Below are positions 1 through 7,018 of a stretch of 32,491 nucleotides of DNA, piece after piece. The stretch spans positions 1-32,491 of the forward strand of contig DAIDME010000032.1 in NCBI GenBank assembly GCA_027449125.1. The letters are read 5' to 3'. A model generated the notes under the pieces. That model saw nothing but the letters and a program-made list of their open reading frames with translations. It ran no database searches and was not told the DNA's origin. Position 1 is the first letter of the stretch. Each line of letters begins with the position of its first letter. The position numbers and the translations under genes were made by a program. Source of the stretch: Solirubrobacterales bacterium (GTDB taxonomy: Bacteria > Actinomycetota > Thermoleophilia > Solirubrobacterales > Solirubrobacteraceae).

Positions 1-834
1 GGCCACGACCGCCAGCACCTCGCCCGCCCAGCCGCCGGTCAGCGGCCCCTCCTCTATGGCCACCAGGCGGTTGGTCTTGGCCAGCGAGGCGAGCAGCGTG
101 TCGTGATCGAAGGGCCGCAGCGTGCGCAGGTCAATGACCTCAGCCTGCACCCCGATCGAGCTCAGCCGCGCGGCGGCCTCCAGGCAGTCGCCCACCCCCT
201 TCATGATCGAGACCAGCGTCACGTCTGAGCCCTCGCGCGCGACCCGCGCCTGGCCGAGAGAAACCGGCTCGTCGGTCACCGACTCCAGCTCCTGCTTGAC
301 CGAGTACAGACGCTTGTGCTCGAGGAACAGCACCGGGTTGTCATCGGCGATCGACGCCTTCAGCAGCGCCAGGGCGTCCGCCGGTGTGGACGGTGCCACA
401 ACCTTGAGTCCCGGCACGTTCTGAAACCAGGTGCCTGGGTTCTGCGAGTGGATCGCCCCGAAGCGCCCACCGGCGCCGACCGCGGCGCGCACCACCAGCG
501 GCACGCTGCCCTGCTCGCCAGAGAGGTAGAAGAACTTCGCGGCCTGGTTGACGATGCTGTCCATCGCCAGCGGCAGGAAGTCCCCGAACATGATCTCGAT
601 CACCGGCCGCAGGCCGCACACCGCGCTGCCGTAGGCGGCGCTCGTGATCGCGAGCTCCGAGATGGGCGTGTCGAAGACCCGCTCGGGTCCGTACTTCTCA
701 TACAGGCCGGGCGTGGTGACGAACACGCCGCCGGCCACGGCCACATCCTCACCGAAGAGGATCACCCGCTCATCGGCGGCCAGTGACTCGTCAATCGCCT
801 GGCGGATCGCCTCGCGGAACTCGAGCGTGGGCAT
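1..834 (-). CDS. 2-oxoacid dehydrogenase E1 component, beta subunit (3' end outside window)
   Basis: Beta subunit of the thiamine-diphosphate E1 decarboxylase of a pyruvate, acetoin or branched-chain 2-oxoacid dehydrogenase complex, acting in the cytoplasm with the E1alpha and E2 encoded just upstream. The minus-strand translation starts MPTLEFREAIRQAIDESLA and contains the family hallmarks LFGEDVA, FDTPISE, EIMFGDFL and a C-terminal-domain segment around VIDLRTLRPFD. 278 codons are present; full-length relatives have roughly 325, so about 50 C-terminal residues lie beyond position 1. The ATG at 834 follows a GAGGAG ribosome site 8 bases upstream. It is 18 bases from the E2 stop, so it is co-transcribed. 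Which 2-oxoacid is used cannot be told from sequence. No E3 (dihydrolipoamide dehydrogenase) gene is visible; it could lie downstream of the edge. Confidence 0.95.
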   Translation of the reverse strand, partial: MPTLEFREAIRQAIDESLAADERVILFGEDVAVAGGVFVTTPGLYEKYGPERVFDTPISELAITSAAYGSAVCGLRPVIEIMFGDFLPLAMDSIVNQAAKFFYLSGEQGSVPLVVRAAVGAGGRFGAIHSQNPGTWFQNVPGLKVVAPSTPADALALLKASIADDNPVLFLEHKRLYSVKQELESVTDEPVSLGQARVAREGSDVTLVSIMKGVGDCLEAAARLSSIGVQAEVIDLRTLRPFDHDTLLASLAKTNRLVAIEEGPLTGGWAGEVLAVVA

Positions 835-852
835 CGTGGGCTCTCCTCGGAC

Positions 853-2064
853 TCAGATCAACAGTTTCAGGGGGTTCTCGAGCGTCTCGCGCACGCTCGC
901 CAGGAACGCCGCCGCGTCCGCCCCGTAGATCACGCGGTGGTCGCTGGTGAGCGTCATCTGCATCACGCGCCGCGCCTCGAACGCGCCGTCGCGCACCACG
1001 ACCTCAGCCTCAGCCGCGCCGAGCGCGAGGATTGCGGCCTGTGGCGGGCTGAGCACCGCGGTGAACTGGTGCACCCCGTACATCCCGAGGTTCGAGATCG
1101 TGAAGGTCGCATCCGCCATCTGCTCCGGCGTCAGCCGCCCCGCGCGCGCGAGCGCCGCAAGCTCACCGGTCTCGCGTGCGATCTGGCCGAGCGGCTTTCG
1201 GTCGGCGTCAAAGAGCGTGGGCACGAGCAGCGACCCGCTCTCGCCCGTCACGGCGACCGCCACGCCAACGTTCACGCGGCTGTGCAGCGTCACGGCGTCC
1301 TCGGCGAAGCTTGCGTTGACGCGCCGGTGTTCGCACAGCGCCAGCGCGCAGGCACGCGTCACGAAGTCCCCGATCGAGGCGAGCGGCTCCATGCCGCTTG
1401 CGCGCAGCTCTTCCCGCAGCGCGAACACGGCCTCCATGTCGACGCGGACGGTGACCGTGAACTCCGGTGCCTGCTTGGCCGCCACCATGCGCCGGGCGAT
1501 CGTCGCCTGCGTCGCGGTCAGTGCCCGGCGTTCCCCGGGGCTTGCGGGGACCGGCCGCAGGCCCTCCACGTCGCGCTTGACGATCCGCCCACCCGGCCCG
1601 CTGCCTGCCAGCCCCTGCAGGTCGACACCCAGTGCGGCCGCCAGGCGCCGTGCGAGCGGCGATGCCTTGACGCGGCCGTTTGTGCGCCCGCCGGCGGCCC
1701 GCTGGCTCGCCGGCGGCGCCGCGAGCGCGGCGGTGCCCGGCGTGGCCGGAGCCGCTGCGCTGGCCGCCGCGGCCGGAGCCGCTGTTGAAGCTGGTGCGCC
1801 AGCGGGCGCACCAGCCGCACCGTCAACCGCATCCGGCTCACCGATGTAGCCGATCAGGGCGCCGACGGCGACCAGCTCGCCGCCCGCGGCGAGGATCTGG
1901 AGGCGGCCGCTGTGCTCCGCCTCGTAGGGCATGATCGCCTTGTCGGTCTCGATCTCGACGATCTCCTCGCCGGCGCGGACCTCCTCGCCGTCGGCGCGCA
2001 GCCAGGCGACTATGGTGCCGTCGACCATCGAGTCGGAGAGCCGCGGCATGGTGATGTTCGGCAC
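853..2064 (-). CDS. Dihydrolipoamide acyltransferase (E2) of 2-oxoacid dehydrogenase complex
   Basis: Core E2 enzyme that moves the acyl group from lipoyl to CoA. 403 aa. An N-terminal lipoyl domain (about residues 2-76) carries the lipoylated lysine in EIETDKA (K42). An Ala/Pro/Gly-rich linker spans about 80-128. A peripheral-subunit-binding domain (about 131-168, VKASPLARRLAAALGV and GPGGRIVKRDV) binds E1/E3. The C-terminal acyltransferase domain (about 175-403) ends with SDHRVIYGADAA. The usual catalytic signature is DHR-x-x-DG; here the Asp position is Tyr (Y380) while the catalytic His (H376) is kept. The start is GTG, with AGGGA upstream next to the E1alpha stop (7-base gap). The acyl substrate (acetyl or branched) is undetermined. 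Confidence 0.95.
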   Translation of the reverse strand: MPNITMPRLSDSMVDGTIVAWLRADGEEVRAGEEIVEIETDKAIMPYEAEHSGRLQILAAGGELVAVGALIGYIGEPDAVDGAAGAPAGAPASTAAPAAAASAAAPATPGTAALAAPPASQRAAGGRTNGRVKASPLARRLAAALGVDLQGLAGSGPGGRIVKRDVEGLRPVPASPGERRALTATQATIARRMVAAKQAPEFTVTVRVDMEAVFALREELRASGMEPLASIGDFVTRACALALCEHRRVNASFAEDAVTLHSRVNVGVAVAVTGESGSLLVPTLFDADRKPLGQIARETGELAALARAGRLTPEQMADATFTISNLGMYGVHQFTAVLSPPQAAILALGAAEAEVVVRDGAFEARRVMQMTLTSDHRVIYGADAAAFLASVRETLENPLKLLI

Positions 2065-2071
2065 GGCGTCC

Positions 2072-3061
2072 CTACTGGGCCTTGAACTCGGCGGCCGGGC
2101 CGGGGGTCGGGTAGGGGGCCGCCAGCCCGGCGGCGATCATCTGCTCGAGCTGGCGCTCGACGTCGGCGTCGGCAGCGTCGAGCTGCGCCTCCTCGGCCTC
2201 GTCGTAGCGCTCGAGGATGCCGGCGCGCGTCAGCTTCAGCGGGTCGCGCTCGCGCCAGGCGTCGAGCTCTCCCGGCTTGCGGTAGGCGCCCGGGTCGCTG
2301 CGCGAGTGGCCGACGAAGCGGTAGGTGAGCGCCTCGATGAACTGCGGCCCGCCGCCCGCCCGGGCACGCGCCACCGCGGCGGCGGCGGCGTCACGGACGG
2401 CCCAGAGGTCGTTGCCGTCGATGCTCTGCGCGGGCAGCTCGAGCGTCTGCGCGCGCGCCAGGATGCTTCCCGCGGTGACGTCCTCCATCGGCGTGAACTC
2501 GCCGTAGAGGTTGTTCTCGCAGACGTAGAGCGCGGGCAGGTTGTGGACCTTGGCGAAGTTCAGGCACTCGTGGAAGTAGCCCTGGTTGGTGGCGCCCTCG
2601 CCGAAGTAGGCGACCGCCACGCCCCCGGAGCGTTTGAGCGCGAGCGCGGCGCCGGTGGCGGCGCCGATGCTGCCGCCGACGATCCCGTAGCAGCCCATCA
2701 GGCCGTGGGCGAGGTCGATCACGTTCATCGACCCGGCGCGGCCGCCGCAGACGCCCGTGGCGCGGCCGAGCATCTCATCCAGCAGCGCCTGCGGTTCGAC
2801 GCCGAGTGACAGCGCGTGCCCGTGGCCGCGGTAGGTGCCGGCGACGCGGTCCTGGCGCTCGAGGATCGAGGCGACGCCGGTGGCGACCGCCTCCTGCCCG
2901 GAGTACAGGTGCGTGGTGCCGGGCACCTCGCCGCGCTGGAAGAGCAGCTGGACGGTGTCCTCGAAGCGCCGGATCAGGACCATCATCCGGTAGAGCGCGA
3001 GCGCCTGTTCGAGCTCGAGCGGTGGCGCCTGCCGCGTGGCGCCTTCTGCCAGGCCGGTCAA
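2072..3061 (-). CDS. 2-oxoacid dehydrogenase E1 component, alpha subunit
   Basis: ThDP-binding alpha subunit of E1, forming a heterotetramer with the beta subunit at 1-834. 329 aa, normal for two-subunit E1 enzymes. Visible hallmarks are YRMMVLIRRFED near residue 24, the substrate-channel segment HLYSGQEAVATG, GGRAGSMN, and the ThDP/Mg motif GEGATNQGYFHE through CENN, followed by the phosphorylation-loop-like YRFVGHSRSDPGAYR. The start is TTG, overlapping the TGA stop of the M24 gene in the string TTGA, with AAGGTGG just upstream; this fits translational coupling. The family is firm. Whether it serves pyruvate, acetoin or a branched-chain acid is open, although acetoin-type complexes share this E1alpha/E1beta/E2 layout. 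Confidence 0.94.
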   Translation of the reverse strand: MTGLAEGATRQAPPLELEQALALYRMMVLIRRFEDTVQLLFQRGEVPGTTHLYSGQEAVATGVASILERQDRVAGTYRGHGHALSLGVEPQALLDEMLGRATGVCGGRAGSMNVIDLAHGLMGCYGIVGGSIGAATGAALALKRSGGVAVAYFGEGATNQGYFHECLNFAKVHNLPALYVCENNLYGEFTPMEDVTAGSILARAQTLELPAQSIDGNDLWAVRDAAAAAVARARAGGGPQFIEALTYRFVGHSRSDPGAYRKPGELDAWRERDPLKLTRAGILERYDEAEEAQLDAADADVERQLEQMIAAGLAAPYPTPGPAAEFKAQ

Positions 3062-4341
3062 GGGACCACCACCTTCTCATCCTGCGCGACGAGGTCGGCG
3101 CCGCGCACGTACTGGCGGCCGGCGACCAGCAGCTCCTCGCCGGGGAAGCGGGTCAGCAGCTGCGGTCCATCCGCGGTCACGAGCACCTCCTCCTCGATCC
3201 GCGCCGCCGAGCGTCCGTCGCTGGCGGGGCAGTAGGTCTCGAGCGCGAAGACCATGCCCTCCTCGATCTCGACGGGGTTCTCGAACGAGTGCAGGCGCGA
3301 GATCATCGGCGACTCGTAGAGCCCGACGCCGAGGCCGTGGCCGAACTGCAGGCCGAAGCACGCCTCCTCGTTGGGGAATCCGAGCTCCTGGGCGCTCGGC
3401 CAGACCGCCGCGATCTGGTCGGTGGTGACCCCGGGGCGGACCAGCTCGATCGCGTTGTCGAGCCACTCCCGGCACTGCTTGTAGGCGTCCAGCTGGGGGC
3501 GGGTGGCGCCACCGACGCAGAACGTGCGGTAGTAGCAGGTGCGGTAGCCCATGAACGAGTGGATGATGTCGAAGAACGCCTGGTCGCCGGGGCGCAGCAG
3601 CCGGTCTGAGAAGACGTGCGGGTGCGGGTTGCAGCGGTCGCCGGAGACGGCGTTGATCGCCTCGACCTGCTCGGAGCCGAGCTCGAAGAGCAGCTTCTGG
3701 GCCTCGGCGACGATCTCGTGCTCGCGGGCGCCGGGGCGCAGCAGCTCGTAGATGCGCTCGTACACGGCGTCGACGATTCCCGCCGCGTGGTCGAGCAGCG
3801 CGATCTCATCGACGGTCTTGAGCCTGCGCGCGGAGAGCATCACCGGCTGGGCGTCGGCGGTTGCGATCTGGCGGCGGTGAAGCGAGGCGAGCGTCTCCAT
3901 GTCGGTCAGGTCGATCCCGAGCGGCTCGCGCTCGAGCCCGTGCTCGCGCAGGACCTCGTGGATGTGGCCGGCCAGCAGGTCCGGCACGCCGGTCTGCTCC
4001 GGCATCGCCCCGCGCATGCTGGAGACGCCGGCGCGCCAGCTGGACTCCGGCAGCCACGGGGCGTAGAGCTGGTGGTGCCTGGCGGCCGAGCCGAAGTCCC
4101 ACAGCACCGGGTCGCCGGTGCGCGGGAGAAGTACGCAGCGGGCGCTCTTGTCGCGCGCCCACTCGCCGATGTGGGTGCTCGTCACATAGCGGATGTTGTT
4201 CTGGTCGAAGAGCAGCAGCGCGCCGAGCTCGGATGCCGCGAGCGCCTCCCGCGCCTTGCGCAGGCGGTCTGAGCGCAACCGCGCGAAGTCGACCCGCTGC
4301 TCCCAGTCCACCGCCATGGTGGCCCCACGTGACGCGATCAT
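3058..4341 (-). CDS. M24 (creatinase/aminopeptidase-fold) family protein with an altered metal site
   Basis: 427 aa with the pita-bread C-terminal fold of Xaa-Pro peptidases, creatinase and the DMSP lyase DddP. The N-terminal domain (about 20-175) has LLFDQNNIRYVTS. In the C-terminal domain the five usual metal ligands (D, D, H, E, E) map to D258 (FFDIIHS), C269 (GYRTCYYRT), H335 (FGHGLGVG), E368 (FALETY) and E383 (RIEEEVLVT). The second Asp is therefore Cys, read directly from codon TGC. A two-metal peptidase mechanism is thus doubtful, and the enzyme may have another lyase or hydrolase activity. ATG 4341 overlaps the bicupin stop by four bases (ATGA) and has GGGGGA upstream. It sits inside the catabolic operon, so it probably acts on a pathway intermediate. 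Confidence 0.88.
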   Translation of the reverse strand: MIASRGATMAVDWEQRVDFARLRSDRLRKAREALAASELGALLLFDQNNIRYVTSTHIGEWARDKSARCVLLPRTGDPVLWDFGSAARHHQLYAPWLPESSWRAGVSSMRGAMPEQTGVPDLLAGHIHEVLREHGLEREPLGIDLTDMETLASLHRRQIATADAQPVMLSARRLKTVDEIALLDHAAGIVDAVYERIYELLRPGAREHEIVAEAQKLLFELGSEQVEAINAVSGDRCNPHPHVFSDRLLRPGDQAFFDIIHSFMGYRTCYYRTFCVGGATRPQLDAYKQCREWLDNAIELVRPGVTTDQIAAVWPSAQELGFPNEEACFGLQFGHGLGVGLYESPMISRLHSFENPVEIEEGMVFALETYCPASDGRSAARIEEEVLVTADGPQLLTRFPGEELLVAGRQYVRGADLVAQDEKVVVP

Positions 4342-5264
4342 GCGCTTCCCCCAATCCGCTCTGCCAGGTAATCCCAGTCTCTGTTGAACCGGTACGAGTG
4401 GTTGCTCGGCAGCTGGGGCGCCTGGGTCTCGAGCCAGCGCACGCGTGCGTTCGAGCGGTTGTAGAAGGCGTGGATGCAGCCCACGCCGGTCCAGAAGACG
4501 TCGCCCGCGCGCAGCGTGAACTCGTCGTCGTTGGCGGTCGCGACGACCTCGCCCTCGACGATGTAGTAGCTCTCCTCGAGCGGGTGGTCGTGCGGCAGCG
4601 CCTGACCGCCGGGCTGGTATTCGACCATGAACAGCGAGTGCAGGACGGCGCCGAGGCGGTTGTCGACGAGCATCTTGACGGCGATGCCGCTGTAGGCGAG
4701 CAGCGCCGTGGCCATGCTCGCGGAGACCGTGGGCGCGTCGACGGCAGCGCCGAGCTTCAGGTTGTCCACGTCCATCTGGCCGGGCCCGAGGCGGAAGAGG
4801 GTGCGGGTGCGGGGGTCGCGGATGTCCGCTGGCCGCGCGGCGGCGTCGGGCAGCGGCTCACCGGTCCAGAAGGTGTCCGCCGGGCTGCCGGTGCGCGGCA
4901 CCGGCGAGTTTGCCTCGAGCAGCAGCACCGGCTGGTCGGTCGCGTTGCGGTATCCGTGGGGCGTGCCGACCGGGATCAGGCCACACTCGTCGCGCGAGAG
5001 GCGGTAGCCGCGTCCGTCGAGCGTCAGCGTGGGATGCCCATCCAGCACGTAGAAGCTCTGCTCGGTGGAGTGCAGGTGCATGCCCACGTGCCCGCCGGGC
5101 TCGATGCGCGCCAGCGCGAGGCCGGTGTGCACGGCGCCGACGGCGCGGCTGACCAGGGTGGCCCGCGTCAGGCCGCGGCAGTGCGCGTCCGCGGGCGGTG
5201 GTGGCGCCAGGAACCGGAACTCGCTCGCGCGGGCCACGTGGTATTGGGGTTGTGGGTCTTGCAT
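4338..5264 (-). CDS. Bicupin-domain protein, first gene of the leftward catabolic operon
   Basis: 308 aa with two cupin beta-barrels. The first (about 45-120) has GGHVGMHLHSTEQSFYVLDG followed by the IPVGTPHGYRN half. The second (about 205-290) has LPHDHPLEESYYIVEG and FWTGVGCIHAFYN. The His/Glu positions in both barrels fit metal binding. Bicupins include ureidoglycine aminohydrolase, oxalate decarboxylase and gentisate or quercetin dioxygenases. The layout loosely resembles the ureidoglycine aminohydrolase group, but I cannot assign a reaction. The ATG lies 10 bases after a possible -10 box (TACCCT) with no Shine-Dalgarno sequence, so the mRNA may be leaderless. It heads the operon bicupin, M24, E1alpha, E2, E1beta, under a promoter carrying the shared 17-bp operator. 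Confidence 0.88.
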   Translation of the reverse strand: MQDPQPQYHVARASEFRFLAPPPPADAHCRGLTRATLVSRAVGAVHTGLALARIEPGGHVGMHLHSTEQSFYVLDGHPTLTLDGRGYRLSRDECGLIPVGTPHGYRNATDQPVLLLEANSPVPRTGSPADTFWTGEPLPDAAARPADIRDPRTRTLFRLGPGQMDVDNLKLGAAVDAPTVSASMATALLAYSGIAVKMLVDNRLGAVLHSLFMVEYQPGGQALPHDHPLEESYYIVEGEVVATANDDEFTLRAGDVFWTGVGCIHAFYNRSNARVRWLETQAPQLPSNHSYRFNRDWDYLAERIGGSA

Positions 5265-5274
5265 CTGATCGTCC

Positions 5275-5304
5275 AGGGTACAGGTGGTTGGGCCAAAGCG
5301 TCAA
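5275..5304 (-). promoter_or_regulatory. Promoter of the bicupin-M24-E1/E2 operon
   Basis: On the minus strand, -35 TTGACG (5304-5299), an 18-base spacer and -10 TACCCT (5280-5275). The bicupin ATG follows 10 bases later, so transcription would start at or just before the start codon. The -35 box overlaps operator copy 1, the same geometry as at the ABC-transporter promoter. The -10 is weak (3 of 6 consensus bases). Confidence 0.5.
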
Positions 5305-5316
5305 GTATTACTGCAC
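5300..5316 (-). promoter_or_regulatory. Operator copy 1 (17-bp imperfect palindrome)
   Basis: Minus-strand sequence GTGCAGTAATACTTGAC, with symmetry GT..AGTA.TACT..AC (13 of 17 positions self-complementary around the centre). It overlaps the -35 box of the bicupin promoter. Related copies lie at 5351-5367 and 8630-8646. It probably binds a repressor such as a LacI- or GntR-type protein; no regulator gene is in the window. Confidence 0.6.
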
Positions 5317-5350
5317 AAGTGTCGCGAGGTTCCTCGGCGCTGCGCTAGGT

Positions 5351-5367
5351 GTCAAGTAATCATGCAC
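5351..5367 (-). promoter_or_regulatory. Operator copy 2
   Basis: Minus-strand GTGCATGATTACTTGAC, 13 of 17 identical to copy 1 and exactly 51 bp from it (about five helical turns), so a factor could bind both on one DNA face. It also contains TTGACA (5355-5350), but no good -10 follows. It overlaps the last codons of the dehydrogenase gene ending at 5360. Confidence 0.5.
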
Positions 5368-6280
5368 GAAAGCGTGGTTCCTCTCCGGCTGCCCGCTCCA
5401 GTGCGGGCAGCAGCACCGCGAGGTCGAGCTCGCCCCAGCCCTGGGCGATGCAGGATTGCGTCAGTTGCTGGACGAGCGCCGTGACGGGCAGTGGCACGGC
5501 GGCCGTGTGGGCGGCCTCCAGCGCGAGGCTGAGATCCTTGTGCAGCAGCCTGGCTGTGAACGTCGAGCTGTAGTCGCCGTCTGCGAGCGCCCGGCTCTTG
5601 TAGCTCACGTACGGGCTGCCGATCGCCGAGCCGGCCACCACCTCCAGCAGCTCTCCGCGATCGATGCCGGCCCGCTGGCACAGCACGATCGCTTCGGCCA
5701 GGAGCTGGGTGGTGCCGCCGATCATCAGATTGAGCGCCAGTTTGGCGACGCGCGCCTGCTCGGCCCTCCCGAGGTAGAAGAGGTTCGGTCCGATGTCGGC
5801 GAGCAGCGGCCGGCAGCGCGCGTAGGTATCGGGATCGCCGGAGACGATGATCCCGAGGTTGCCCGCGACGACGACGGACGGGTTGCCGCTGACCGGGGCC
5901 CGCAGGTAGCCCGTGCCGTGCCGCTCCGCCGCCTCCGCGACCTGCGCCGAGGCGGCGGGTGAGATCGTGCTCATGTCGATCACGGTGCGCCCAGGCGCAA
6001 GGTCGCCGGCCAGCAGCGCGCCGTCGCCGACCTCATCGTGCTCGCCGCCGGCGCCCAGCGTGACAGCGGTCACGGCGGCGTCGTCGGCGAGCATCGTGAT
6101 CGCCACATCGGCGTGCTGCCAGGCATCCGCCGGCCGCCTCAGCACGGCCGCGCCGGCGTCCGCAAAGGGCGCGGACGCCGCCGGCGAGCGGTTCCAGACC
6201 GAGAGCTCGTGGCCGGCGCGCTGCAGGCGCTCCGCGATCGGGGCGCCCATCCGCCCGAGGCCCAGCACGGCGACGCGCAT
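5360..6280 (-). CDS. 3-hydroxyisobutyrate dehydrogenase-family NAD(P)-dependent oxidoreductase
   Basis: 306 aa beta-hydroxyacid dehydrogenase. The N-terminal Rossmann domain begins VAVLGLGRMGAPIAERL (GxGxxG) with the substrate-binding region RAPVSGNP at about 128-135. The all-helical C-terminal domain contains VAKLALNLMIGG, whose Lys is the expected catalytic residue. The family oxidises or reduces short 3-hydroxy acids (3-hydroxyisobutyrate, tartronate semialdehyde, 4-hydroxybutyrate, phosphonate-related acids). The exact substrate is not readable. ATG 6280 shares one base with the SDR stop (TGATG), so translation is coupled. It is the last gene of the amidohydrolase-SDR-dehydrogenase operon and may feed its product toward the 2-oxoacid dehydrogenase encoded downstream. 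Confidence 0.9.
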   Translation of the reverse strand: MRVAVLGLGRMGAPIAERLQRAGHELSVWNRSPAASAPFADAGAAVLRRPADAWQHADVAITMLADDAAVTAVTLGAGGEHDEVGDGALLAGDLAPGRTVIDMSTISPAASAQVAEAAERHGTGYLRAPVSGNPSVVVAGNLGIIVSGDPDTYARCRPLLADIGPNLFYLGRAEQARVAKLALNLMIGGTTQLLAEAIVLCQRAGIDRGELLEVVAGSAIGSPYVSYKSRALADGDYSSTFTARLLHKDLSLALEAAHTAAVPLPVTALVQQLTQSCIAQGWGELDLAVLLPALERAAGEEPRFRA

Positions 6281-6984
6281 CAGCCGAACACCCAGCCGCC
6301 GTCCACGTACAGGTTGACGCCGTTCACGCCGCCGTTGCGCAGCAGGAACAGCGCGGCGTCAGTGACCTCATCCATGGTCACGGTGCGGCCGGTGGGCGTC
6401 CGTGCCGCGACGCTTGCGAGCATCGCCTGGTTGTCCTCCCAGTAGGGGCTATCCCCGACGATACCCGGGTGCAGCGCGTTCACGCGCACCGGCGCGAGCT
6501 CGAGCGCGAAGGTGCGGATCATCGTGTCCACGGCGCCGTTGACCGTGGTCACGGTGGTGGACCCGGGGTAGGGGCGCTCCTTGGCAAGGCCCCCGAACAG
6601 GAGCACGGAGCTCGTGTCGTGGAGGGCGCCGTGCAGCGCGTGCAGCACCTCGGTGTAGCCGACGAGCTTGATCGTCGCCAGCCGGATCGCGCGAGCCACG
6701 TCGTAGTCACGCAGCGTGTTGGTGTCGCGCTCGATCGCCGCCAGGACGACGTGATCGACGCGATCCAGGCTCTGCAGGCATGGGCCGATCTGGTGGGGAT
6801 CCGCCAGGTCAAGGGCTACGGCACGCGTGCCGTGGCCGATCTCCGCGGCGACCGCGTCGGCGCGGGTCTGTTCGCGTCCGGTGATCAGCACCTCGTGCCC
6901 GTCCGCCGCGAAGCGTTCCGCCAGGCGCCGTCCAAGGCCCTGCGTCCCGCCGACGATCACCACCGTTCCGGCTTGCTTGCTCAT
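6280..6984 (-). CDS. Atypical short-chain dehydrogenase/reductase (SDR) without YxxxK
   Basis: 234 aa. The N-terminal cofactor motif is VIVGGTQGLGRRLAERF (TGxxxGxG variant), followed by ALDLADP, and the C-terminus ends VNGVNLYVDGGWVFG, typical of classical SDR enzymes. The catalytic YxxxK is missing: the region aligned with YxxxKaAvdtm reads VTTVNGAVDTMIRTFA, so Tyr is Val and Lys is Asn, while the following helix and LAPVRVNALHPG are intact. Related SDRs with NGAV in this place are known, so this is a subfamily and not a broken copy. Catalysis may differ, or it may be a binding or regulatory SDR. ATG 6984 has AGGAGAA upstream; an in-frame open stretch continues to 7719 but overlaps the amidohydrolase gene and is not coding. 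Confidence 0.87.
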   Translation of the reverse strand: MSKQAGTVVIVGGTQGLGRRLAERFAADGHEVLITGREQTRADAVAAEIGHGTRAVALDLADPHQIGPCLQSLDRVDHVVLAAIERDTNTLRDYDVARAIRLATIKLVGYTEVLHALHGALHDTSSVLLFGGLAKERPYPGSTTVTTVNGAVDTMIRTFALELAPVRVNALHPGIVGDSPYWEDNQAMLASVAARTPTGRTVTMDEVTDAALFLLRNGGVNGVNLYVDGGWVFG

Positions 6985-7018
6985 GTTCTCCTCGTCGTGT
7001 CGTGGTGCGCCGCCGGCC

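Noticed and set aside
3058-4341. DMSP lyase (DddP) identity for the M24 protein
   Set aside because: Same fold and similar N-terminal phrase, but the metal-site residue differs and the operon has no other DMSP-related genes.
4338-5264. Ureidoglycine aminohydrolase identity for the bicupin protein
   Set aside because: The two-barrel layout is similar, but no other allantoin-pathway gene is nearby and I cannot verify the key residues.
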